Source: an uncultured Verrucomicrobiota bacterium
GTDB lineage: Bacteria; Verrucomicrobiota; Verrucomicrobiia; Chthoniobacterales; SZAS-18
Reading direction: 5' to 3'
NCBI GenBank assembly: GCA_937873255.1
Contig: CALMVM010000406.1
Coordinates: forward strand, 4,888 to 18,461
Length of the DNA stretch: 13,574 nt
Shown: piece by piece, positions 6,249-12,077 of the stretch
How positions within the stretch are numbered: the stretch's first letter is position 1
How the letters are laid out: each line of letters opens with the position of its first letter
Program-made: the position numbers and the translations under genes
Notes under the pieces: model-generated
Seen by the model: the letters and a program-made list of their open reading frames with translations, nothing else
The model's database searches: none
What the model was told of the DNA's origin: nothing

Positions 6249-7544
6249 ATGCCCCGACCACTCGTGCGCACTCTCATTCTCACTTCCAGCACCGGCGGCG
6301 GGCACAACATGCGCGCCAGTTCCTTCGTGCATTGGACGCACGAGACCCTCGGGGCTGGCGCGGCGGAGGAAATCCAGATCCACAAGTGTCTGGAAAACAC
6401 CCACGGCCTGTACCGCTTCGGCGTGGGCCTTTACAACCGCATCCAGCGGCACATTCCCTGGGCGCACCACGTATACTTCAATTTCCTGGAAGTCGCCGGG
6501 CTGCACACCTCGCGGCGGCGACTCCTGGGGGTCAGCCGCTTCCGCGCGATCCTCGATCACGTGCGCCCGCAGGTCATCCTGAGCACGCACGGTTCGCTCA
6601 ACCACGGTTTCTTCGAGCTCGCCCGCGAGCATCTCGGCGCGGAAAACGTGCGTTGCGTGACGTATTGCGGCGAGTTGTTCGGCCGCTACGGGTTCAGCCG
6701 GCACTGGGTCAACCCGCAGGCGGACCTGTTCATCGGCGCGGTGCCCGAGACGTGCGCGATGGCGCGCAGCCTCGGCATGCCGGCCGAACGCACGCTGGTC
6801 GGAGGTTTCCTGCTCAACCCGAGCTTTTACCGGAAAGCGCTCTCCGCGACGGAACGCGCGACGTTGCTGCAAAGCATGGGGCTGGACCCGGAGAAGTTCA
6901 CGCTGTTGTTGTCCACGGGCGAGCACGGGGCGCACAACCACCTGGCGCTGTTGGAGGCGATCCACGCCCGGCAGCCGCGCAAGGATTTGCAGATCATCGC
7001 GCTGTGCGGACGCGACCCGCGCTCGTTGGAAGCCGTCCGCGCGTGGGCGAAGGCGCATCCGACCCTGCCCGTGCTGGCGCAACCGCATTCGCACATGATG
7101 CACCTGCTCATGCAGGCGTCGTCGGCCATCGTGGGGCGTCCTGGCACGGGCACGACGAGCGAGGCGATCATCAGCGGCTGCCCGATCATTTTCAACAATC
7201 TGGGCGGTTTCATGCCGCAGGAGTGGATTACCTTGCGGTACGCCAAGCGGCACGGGTTCGCGGCGGAGATCCACCGGCCGTCGAATTTGCCGGCGATCCT
7301 GGCGCGTTGGGCGGAACGTCCATGGGAATACGCGAACGTGCGCCAGCGCCTGATCGAATGCCGCCCGCCGCAGCATCCCACGGATGTGTTGCGGATGGTG
7401 TCGGACCTCGCGGCCGATTTGCCGCCGTCGCCCCCACCGCCCGCGCCGGCGTCGCTGCCGAACAAGAACCGCGACAAGCACATCAATCGCCGCCGCGAAG
7501 GCGACGAGGACGACGGGGCGGGCTGGTACGCGCCGACGCTCTGA
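6249..7544 (+). CDS. MGDG-synthase-like processive glycosyltransferase (GT28)
   Basis: The protein has 431 residues. The N-terminal LILTSSTGGGHNMRASSFVH (residues 9-28) is the GGGH signature of monogalactosyldiacylglycerol synthases and UgtP-type diglucosyl-diacylglycerol synthases, which build membrane glycolipids from diacylglycerol and a UDP-sugar. Other family marks are STHGSLNHGFFELAREHLG, FTLLLSTGEHGAHNHLALLE (the GG-like loop of the donor domain) and VGRPGTGTTSEAIISGCPII (295-314), matching the family's GPGT..EA...G.P. The start ATG 6249 is supported by GAGGG at 6235-6239 and by its position next to the first beta strand. An upstream frame to 6174 is rejected. The last 40 residues are unusual: a Pro-rich run (LPPSPPPPAP) and then a charged, disordered tail. 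The product is probably a peripheral membrane protein. Sugar specificity is not readable. Confidence 0.85.
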   Translation: MPRPLVRTLILTSSTGGGHNMRASSFVHWTHETLGAGAAEEIQIHKCLENTHGLYRFGVGLYNRIQRHIPWAHHVYFNFLEVAGLHTSRRRLLGVSRFRAILDHVRPQVILSTHGSLNHGFFELAREHLGAENVRCVTYCGELFGRYGFSRHWVNPQADLFIGAVPETCAMARSLGMPAERTLVGGFLLNPSFYRKALSATERATLLQSMGLDPEKFTLLLSTGEHGAHNHLALLEAIHARQPRKDLQIIALCGRDPRSLEAVRAWAKAHPTLPVLAQPHSHMMHLLMQASSAIVGRPGTGTTSEAIISGCPIIFNNLGGFMPQEWITLRYAKRHGFAAEIHRPSNLPAILARWAERPWEYANVRQRLIECRPPQHPTDVLRMVSDLAADLPPSPPPPAPASLPNKNRDKHINRRREGDEDDGAGWYAPTL

Positions 7545-7570
7545 GGCGTGGTGCGCAGGAATTCTGGATA

Positions 7571-7729
7571 GGCCGTTGCGGCCGGTCGTCCGGTAAGGTA
7601 GGGATGGCTCTCCGAGCCGTTCCCTATTTTCTTCTGGTTGGGCGTGGCCGCAGCGAACGTGATCCAGACGAATATTGGGAACGGCTCGGAGAGCCATCCC
7701 TATTTTGGGACGAACGCCTCCGGCGCAGA
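7571..7729. repeat. Hairpin repeat, copy 1 (26-bp perfect inverted arms)
   Basis: The arms at 7599-7624 and 7677-7702 are perfect reverse complements over 26 bp (core GGATGGCTCTCCGAGCCGT), separated by 52 bases. The spacer ends (TATTTTCTTCTGG and CCAGACGAATATT) pair imperfectly and extend the stem. Flanks GGCCGTTGCGGCCGGTCGTC and TTGGGACGAACGCCTCCGGC are shared, with changes, by copy 2 near 11914-12073. It lies directly after the GT28 gene, so it may also act in transcript ending. There is no coding content. Confidence 0.9.
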
Positions 7730-7744
7730 TTTCTTGCTTCTCCC

Positions 7745-8584
7745 GTGCCCGATAAAATCCAGTTCCAAACCCTCCTCGCCCGCTTGCACCTGCACGCGGT
7801 GTTGCCCGCGCTGGAAGATCTGGTGAGACTCTCCCCCGAGGCGCGCGCGGTGGCGACCGGTTGGGATTTCTCGCTGCGTCTGCGGTTGGGCGATGCCGTG
7901 GCGACGCTGATCTCGCCGGGCGACGGCAGCCTCTCCGTTCATCCGCACGCGGACGCTCCCGCGCGGCTGACGCTGCGCTTCTTATCGGCCGTGCAGCTCA
8001 ACCGTACGTTCCTCAACCGCCGCGCCCTGCCGCCGCTGCCCACGGCGGGTTTTTGGAACGTGGGCCGGGTCGGGCCGTTCACCAAACTGGCGAAGTGTCT
8101 CGACGCGGCGTTGCAGCCCGCCCCGGGCGCGTTGGAAAACGACGCGGTGTTGCGCGAGACGCACCTGCGGCTGCTTTTCCGCGTGCTGTTGGGTGCGATC
8201 CCGGTGCTGGCGGAGGGCGACCGCGTCACGCAACACACCCTCTCGCACACCCCCGACGGCACGGCGGAAATCCGCGTGCCCGGCCTGGGGTTGTCCGGTT
8301 GGGCGCGGTGGGTGCGCGGACGCATGACCGGCGGACCCGGCCCGGCCCCCGGCGGCGCGCCCGACGTAGTCATCACTTTCGTGGACCACGAGACGGCCGG
8401 CGCGGCGCTGCTCGGCTCACTCGATCCCAACGCCGCCGTCGGCCTGGGCAAGGTGGACGTGCGCGGGTTGGTCCCGCTCGCCGATGGGCTCAGCGTGGCG
8501 ATGGACCGGGTCGAGCGTTACCTGAAGCCGGCCGGCATCGCGCCCGGCGCGCCGGCGATGGCGTTCAGCGGCGCGGCGGGGTGA
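7745..8584 (+). CDS. SCP2-like protein, possible lipid carrier
   Basis: The protein has 279 residues from GTG 7745 (reads MPDKIQFQTLLARLHLHA). Frame continuation upstream of this codon runs through the hairpin repeat and the shadow frame of the GT28 gene, so it is rejected. A weaker alternative is TTG a few codons upstream. The middle contains LRLRLGDAVATLISPGDGSL and PARLTLRFLSAVQLNRTFLN. The C-terminal part, PDVVITFVDHETAGAALLGS followed by LGKVDVRGLVPLADGLSVAM and DRVERYL, has the spacing and ending of SCP2 sterol-binding-type domains. Such domains have a hydrophobic cavity for lipids. This assignment comes from pattern memory and is moderate. No signal peptide or membrane helix is seen. 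It follows the MGDG-synthase-like gene, which fits a lipid role, and converges with the toxin gene with only seven bases between stop codons. Confidence 0.65.
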   Translation: MPDKIQFQTLLARLHLHAVLPALEDLVRLSPEARAVATGWDFSLRLRLGDAVATLISPGDGSLSVHPHADAPARLTLRFLSAVQLNRTFLNRRALPPLPTAGFWNVGRVGPFTKLAKCLDAALQPAPGALENDAVLRETHLRLLFRVLLGAIPVLAEGDRVTQHTLSHTPDGTAEIRVPGLGLSGWARWVRGRMTGGPGPAPGGAPDVVITFVDHETAGAALLGSLDPNAAVGLGKVDVRGLVPLADGLSVAMDRVERYLKPAGIAPGAPAMAFSGAAG

Positions 8585-8591
8585 GCGGTGG

Positions 8592-8987
8592 TCAGCAGGC
8601 GATCACCGTCAACCCGTCCACGCGGGCGAAGTGCGCGTCTCTCGCAATCAACGGCAAGTCTTTTTCCAAAGCGATCGCTGCGATCCAAATATCGTTTGTG
8701 GGAATGCGCTCTCCCCGCTGTTCCAAGTTGCAGAGCAACTCAGCGTAAAGAGACACGGTTTCTTCGGTGGCATAAAAGATCGGTCTGCCCCGAGTGATCG
8801 GTTCGATCCGACGGAACGCGGGCCCGAACTCTCGCGCCTTATGGATACCGACGAGCAACTCGGCCGCCGTGACAAACGTCAGGGCAAAGTTTCTACCGCT
8901 CATCACAGCGGCGGTTTTCGGCTCACGCCGGGATAGACGAATGATCGCGCTGGTGTCCGCGATGCAGTCCGCTCTCTGCCCACTCAC
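8592..8987 (-). CDS. VapC-type PIN-domain ribonuclease toxin
   Basis: The protein has 131 residues, typical of VapC. The four acidic metal ligands of the PIN fold are intact: D11 in IADTSAIIRL, E43 in TAAELLVGIHKA, D99 in PTNDIWIAAIALE and D117 in LIARDAHF. VapC toxins cleave RNA, often initiator tRNA or rRNA, using Mg2+, and are neutralised by a co-expressed antitoxin. The start GTG at 8987 overlaps the TGA of the upstream small gene in GTGA, the usual coupling of antitoxin and toxin. The frame is open further upstream to 9152, but that would overlap the partner gene across most of its length. The C-terminus (FARVDGLTVIAC) ends seven bases from the convergent SCP2-like gene. The RNA target is unknown. 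Confidence 0.9.
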   Translation of the reverse strand: MSGQRADCIADTSAIIRLSRREPKTAAVMSGRNFALTFVTAAELLVGIHKAREFGPAFRRIEPITRGRPIFYATEETVSLYAELLCNLEQRGERIPTNDIWIAAIALEKDLPLIARDAHFARVDGLTVIAC

Positions 8988-9190
8988 AAAGGCTCCACGG
9001 GGTCGTCGATTTGTTCGCAGGCATCGTTGATGTCTTTCTCGAACTTGTCCCAATCTTCCTTGGTCATCTCCCCTTCCGGCAAATCTGCCGGCACGCTGGA
9101 TCGGATGATATACACGCCCGGTTCTCCTTCCACGGGAACCATGTTGAACCACGATGCAATCTCCCGAATACTAGGAGTGGCGGTCTTCAT
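8984..9190 (-). CDS. Probable antitoxin of the VapC toxin, unrecognised family
   Basis: The protein has 68 residues from ATG 9190 (MKTATPSIREIASWFNMVPV). It sits immediately upstream of the PIN toxin and overlaps it by four bases, which is the main reason for the call. The C-terminal half is acidic (EGEMTKEDWDKFEKDINDAC then EQIDDPVEP), as expected for the toxin-wrapping tail of an antitoxin. I do not see a clear ribbon-helix-helix, AbrB or helix-turn-helix domain, although the opening MKTATPSIREI faintly recalls Phd/YefM proteins. The frame is open to an earlier ATG at 9253, giving 89 residues. That start would leave four bases to the upstream TTG of the divergent aminotransferase. GGGAG lies 14 bases upstream of 9190, farther than ideal. 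The start is therefore uncertain. Confidence 0.72.
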   Translation of the reverse strand: MKTATPSIREIASWFNMVPVEGEPGVYIIRSSVPADLPEGEMTKEDWDKFEKDINDACEQIDDPVEPL

Positions 9191-9278
9191 CCGGACAAAA
9201 TAAACTCCCGGCCCTTGAGAGGCAAGCCTTCCCCGCGCGGTTGCCCGCCGCATCTCTTTGGCCGAAACTGCCGCCTCA

Positions 9279-10544
9279 ATGTCCCGCTCCTTCTCTCGTT
9301 CCCTGGCGCTGTTCGAGCGCGCCGCCCGCGTGATCCCCGGCGGGATCTACGGGCACACCAACCCCGCCGCCACGCTGCCGATGGGCTCGCCCTATTACGC
9401 CGTCAACGGCGAGGGGTGCCGCTACTGGGACATCGACGGCAACGAATACATCGATTACCTCTGCGGCTACGGCCCGCTCGTCCTCGGCTACCGGCACTCG
9501 GAGGTCGAAGCCGCCGCCGAGGCGCAGCGCGCGAAGGGAGATTGCTTCAACCACCCGACCCCGCTCATGGTGGACCTCGCCGAACGCCTCGTCGCGCTCG
9601 TGGATTTTGCCAAATGGGCCGTGTTCGGCAAGAACGGCTCGGACATGACCACCTGGTGCCTCCAGGTCGCGCGCGAGCACACCGGGCGAAAAAAAATCCT
9701 GATGGTTCACGGCGCTTACCACGGCAGCCATGCGTGGTGCACGCCAGGGCACGGTGGGTTAATCGAGGAAGACTACGCGCACATCCACGGCTTCCGCTGG
9801 AACGACCTCGAAGATTTCGAGCGTCTGCTCAAGACCCATCGCGGCCAGGTCGCCGGGGTGATCCTGACGCCGTTTCATCATCCGGCGTTCGCCGACAGCG
9901 CGCTGCCCGCGCCGGGATTTCTGAAAGGGATCGAAACCGCCTGCCGCCGCGAGGGCGCGGTGCTCATCCTCGACGACGTGCGCTGCGGCTTCCGGCTGCA
10001 CCTCGGCGGGTCGCACCGGGTCTTCGGCTTCGAGCCGGACCTGATCTGTTTTTCCAAGGCGATTGCCAACGGCCACCCGCTTTCCGCCGCGCTCGGCCGG
10101 CCCGAACTCCTCAAGGCCGCCGGCAAGGTCTTCCTCACCGGCTCGTTCTGGAACAACGCCGTGCCGATGGCCGCCGCCATGTCCACCCTCGACGTGCTCG
10201 AACGCGACGATGTGCCCGCGCTTCTTGCCAAAACCGGCGCTCTCTTGCGCGAAGGCATGGAACGCCTCGCCGCCAAACACGGCCTGCCGGTGCGCTACAC
10301 GGGCGCGGATGCGCTGCCGTTCATGTCGTTCGGGCAGGAGCGCAATTTCTTCCGCAGCCAGACGTTTTGCCGGGAGACGGTGAAACGCGGGGTGTTTTTC
10401 CACCCGCACCACAACTGGTTTCTTTCCGCCGCGCACACCCCGGCGGACATCGAGGAAACGCTTCTCGTCGCCGACGCGGCGTTCGAGGTGGTGAAGGAGG
10501 AATTCGCCGCTGCCGCGAGCGGAAAAGCCGGAGCCCCGCGATGA
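9279..10544 (+). CDS. Class III PLP-dependent aminotransferase (glutamate-1-semialdehyde aminomutase-like)
   Basis: The protein has 421 residues from ATG 9279. An in-frame TTG at 9258 would add seven residues. The fold-type I class III signatures are present: FERAARVIPGGIYGHTNPA at the start (typical of the GSA aminomutase branch), WDIDGNEYIDYLCGYGPLVL, the PLP phosphate region FGKNGSDMTT, LILDDVRCGFRL with D232 for the pyridine nitrogen, and FSKAIANGHPLSA with the Schiff-base lysine K260. A normal GSA aminomutase has DEV at the Asp site, whereas this protein has DDVRCGF. I therefore doubt a role in haem synthesis and expect an aldehyde, ketone or amino-acid transamination. The stop overlaps the start of the DUF4188 gene (ATGA), so the two are coupled. 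It diverges from the antitoxin gene, with the start codons 88 bases apart. The substrate is unknown. Confidence 0.88.
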   Translation: MSRSFSRSLALFERAARVIPGGIYGHTNPAATLPMGSPYYAVNGEGCRYWDIDGNEYIDYLCGYGPLVLGYRHSEVEAAAEAQRAKGDCFNHPTPLMVDLAERLVALVDFAKWAVFGKNGSDMTTWCLQVAREHTGRKKILMVHGAYHGSHAWCTPGHGGLIEEDYAHIHGFRWNDLEDFERLLKTHRGQVAGVILTPFHHPAFADSALPAPGFLKGIETACRREGAVLILDDVRCGFRLHLGGSHRVFGFEPDLICFSKAIANGHPLSAALGRPELLKAAGKVFLTGSFWNNAVPMAAAMSTLDVLERDDVPALLAKTGALLREGMERLAAKHGLPVRYTGADALPFMSFGQERNFFRSQTFCRETVKRGVFFHPHHNWFLSAAHTPADIEETLLVADAAFEVVKEEFAAAASGKAGAPR

Positions 10545-11008
10545 TCCACGCCCGACGGATGACCGCCCGGCTGGAAGGCTCGTTCTGCGTCTTCCTGATC
10601 GGAATGCGCGTCAATCGGCTCTGGAAGGTCCACAAGTGGCTGCCGATTTCCCGCGACATGCCGCGCATGCTGGCGGAACTCCAGCGCCAACCCGAACTCG
10701 GGTTGCTCGGAGCGCATATTTGGTTCGGTGGGCGCACACTAATGGTGCAACAATATTGGCGGTCGTTCGAGGCGCTGACCGCGTATGCCCGCAACCCTGA
10801 CCGTGAGCACCTGCCCGCGTGGAACCGGTTTCGCCAGCGCATCGGCGACAGCGGCGACGTGGGAATTTTCCACGAGACTTACCGCGTGACCGACGGCAAC
10901 TACGAGGTGATCTATCACAACATGCCGCCTTTCGGCCTCGGCAAGGTCGGCCACCTCGAAGAGATCGGCGGCAAGCACCACACGGCCGGCGGCAGGATGG
11001 GGGAGTGA
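10541..11008 (+). CDS. DUF4188 (monooxygenase-like) protein
   Basis: The protein has 155 residues. It contains FCVFLIGMRVNRLWKVHKWL, an RDMPRMLAELQRQPELGLLG segment, MVQQYWRSFEALTAYARNPD, HLPAWNRF, GDVGIFHETYRV and YEVIYHNMPPFGLGKVG, the characteristic order of DUF4188. This family is related in fold to the dimeric alpha-beta barrel monooxygenases (ABM type), and similar sequences have been linked with aldoxime dehydratase-like proteins. No cofactor is evident. The start ATG 10541 overlaps the aminotransferase stop in ATGA, and GGAG at 10530-10533 gives a good ribosome-binding site with seven-base spacing. The frame open upstream to 9011 is a shadow of the aminotransferase. The pairing suggests it acts on the aminotransferase product or substrate, which is inference. 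Confidence 0.9.
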   Translation: MIHARRMTARLEGSFCVFLIGMRVNRLWKVHKWLPISRDMPRMLAELQRQPELGLLGAHIWFGGRTLMVQQYWRSFEALTAYARNPDREHLPAWNRFRQRIGDSGDVGIFHETYRVTDGNYEVIYHNMPPFGLGKVGHLEEIGGKHHTAGGRMGE

Positions 11009-11028
11009 GTTGTTCCATGTGGAACAAC
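11009..11028. promoter_or_regulatory. parS: parS-like 20-bp perfect palindrome
   Basis: GTTGTTCCATGTGGAACAAC consists of 9-bp arms that are exact reverse complements around a central TG. The inner 16 bases, TGTTCCATGTGGAACA, differ at one central base from TGTTCCACGTGGAACA, a known ParB-binding parS form, and by three bases from TGTTTCACGTGAAACA. It occupies almost the whole 24-base gap between two convergent genes. No T run follows on either strand, so an intrinsic terminator is unlikely. Function as a chromosome-segregation site is a hypothesis. Confidence 0.5.
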
Positions 11029-11032
11029 GCAA

Positions 11033-11899
11033 TCAGAGCCCACAGTTTTTCCGCACCGTCCACAGCATCAGCCGCCTGGGCAAAAACCGGTACGCCAGCG
11101 GGCCGCCGACCGCCTGCCAGAGATTGCCCACCGTTCGCAACACCCGGCGCGCCGCCGTCGCCTCGTCCGTGACGAGCCGGCAGATTACTCGCGCCACGGC
11201 CTCCGGTCCCGGCGCGCCGGCCATGCTGCGGTCGCTCGCGGCCAGCGACGCGCGCACCGCACCCGCGATGGGGTCGGCCGGGTCGTTCAGCTTTCGCCAA
11301 TAGCTCATCGCGCGGTTGAACCCCGTGTCGATGTCGGCTGGTTGCAGATCGACGAAGCGCACGCGGTGTTCGCCGGGACGCGTCGGCGCGGTTTCCTCCA
11401 TTTGCAGGCCCGCCGTGAACACGCTCAACGCCGCCTTCGCCGCGCTGTACGCCGCCCCGAACGGCAACGGCAGCCGTGCCGCCAGCGACGTGACGTTGAC
11501 CACCAGCCCGCCCGGCCGCGAACGCAGGCTCGGCACCGCCCGCTGGATGATCGCCATCGGCCCCAACGCCAGCGTGTGGAACTGGGAAAGGAGTTCGTCC
11601 GGCGGGATTTCCGCCCCCGGCCCGAACCAGCCGCCGCCAGCGTTGTTGACCACGGCGTCGAACCGCCCGCCCGCCTCGGCCAGCGCGTGGTCGAAGACCG
11701 TTTCGAGCGTGGCGGGGTCGTTCAGGTCGAGCGCCACGGAGTGAAAGCCACGCAAATCGTTCGGCAGCCGCGACACATCGCGCGCCGTTCCCCAAACCTC
11801 ACAACCCGCCGCCGAGAGTGCTCGCGCCGTCGCTAGGCCAATGCCGGCGCTCGCCCCGGTGAGGAAAATGCGTTTGGGATCGGTAGTGGTGGGTTGCAT
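11033..11899 (-). CDS. Short-chain dehydrogenase/reductase (SDR), classical type
   Basis: The protein has 288 residues. It has the Rossmann nucleotide-binding motif FLTGASAGIG (residues 12-21), the NNAG motif at 85-88, and the catalytic Ser138, Tyr151 and Lys155 in VTSLAARLPLPFGAAYSAAK. The catalytic-tetrad Asn normally found in the helix before GP appears to be Leu110 (FHTLALGPM), a less common substitution. The start ATG 11899 is supported by GGAG on the minus strand (CTCC at 11906-11909) with six-base spacing. It lies downstream of the ketosynthase on the same strand, with the copy 2 hairpin repeat between. An NAD(P)-dependent ketone reduction of an acyl or polyketide-type intermediate is plausible from context, but SDR substrates cannot be read from sequence. 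The C-terminus (RRLMLWTVRKNCGL) is positively charged. The DUF4188 gene converges on its 3' end. Confidence 0.88.
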   Translation of the reverse strand: MQPTTTDPKRIFLTGASAGIGLATARALSAAGCEVWGTARDVSRLPNDLRGFHSVALDLNDPATLETVFDHALAEAGGRFDAVVNNAGGGWFGPGAEIPPDELLSQFHTLALGPMAIIQRAVPSLRSRPGGLVVNVTSLAARLPLPFGAAYSAAKAALSVFTAGLQMEETAPTRPGEHRVRFVDLQPADIDTGFNRAMSYWRKLNDPADPIAGAVRASLAASDRSMAGAPGPEAVARVICRLVTDEATAARRVLRTVGNLWQAVGGPLAYRFLPRRLMLWTVRKNCGL

Positions 11900-11913
11900 A
11901 GAAGTCTCCGGGC

Positions 11914-12073
11914 AGGCCGCTCGCGGCCGGTCGTTCTGGCAAATGGTAGGGATGGCTCTCCGAGCCGTCCGTAATTTTTCCGGCGAGACGCGTGGTGCGC
12001 ACGGAGATCATCCCAGCCAATCGACGGACGGCTCGGAGAGCCATCAGGACCTTGGGACGACCACCTTCGGCGG
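11914..12073. repeat. Hairpin repeat, copy 2 (22-bp perfect inverted arms)
   Basis: The arms at 11951-11972 and 12024-12045 are perfect reverse complements over 22 bp, with core GATGGCTCTCCGAGCCGTCC and a 51-base spacer. The flanks GGCCGCTCGCGGCCGGTCGT and CTTGGGACGACCACCTTCGG resemble those of copy 1 at 7571-7729. The spacer sequences differ between copies, while the arms and flanks are kept. The element fills the gap between the ketosynthase stop and the Shine-Dalgarno region of the dehydrogenase gene. Confidence 0.9.
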
Positions 12074-12077
12074 AATT

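Noticed and set aside
6219..7697. 492-codon minus-strand frame
   Set aside because: It is an Arg-rich shadow of the GT28 gene and even runs through the hairpin repeat.
6332..7744. First 471 codons of a 750-codon plus-strand frame
   Set aside because: It is a frame shadow of the GT28 gene joined through the repeat to the true SCP2-like gene, which starts at 7745.
9191..9278. Operator for the toxin-antitoxin pair
   Set aside because: Only a short GGCAA/TTGCC inverted pair near 9222-9245 is visible, which is too weak to call.
9011..10540. First 510 codons of a 665-codon plus-strand frame ending in DUF4188
   Set aside because: This is not a fusion protein. The part before 10541 is Arg/Pro-rich shadow of the aminotransferase, and DUF4188 has its own start and ribosome-binding site.
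11009..11028. Bidirectional intrinsic terminator
   Set aside because: The stem is perfect, but neither strand has a T run after it and the loop would be only two to four bases.
11010..11303. 97-codon plus-strand frame beginning MFHVEQ
   Set aside because: Its start lies in the parS-like palindrome, and the rest is a shadow of the dehydrogenase gene. MFHVEQ is simply the translation of the palindrome.
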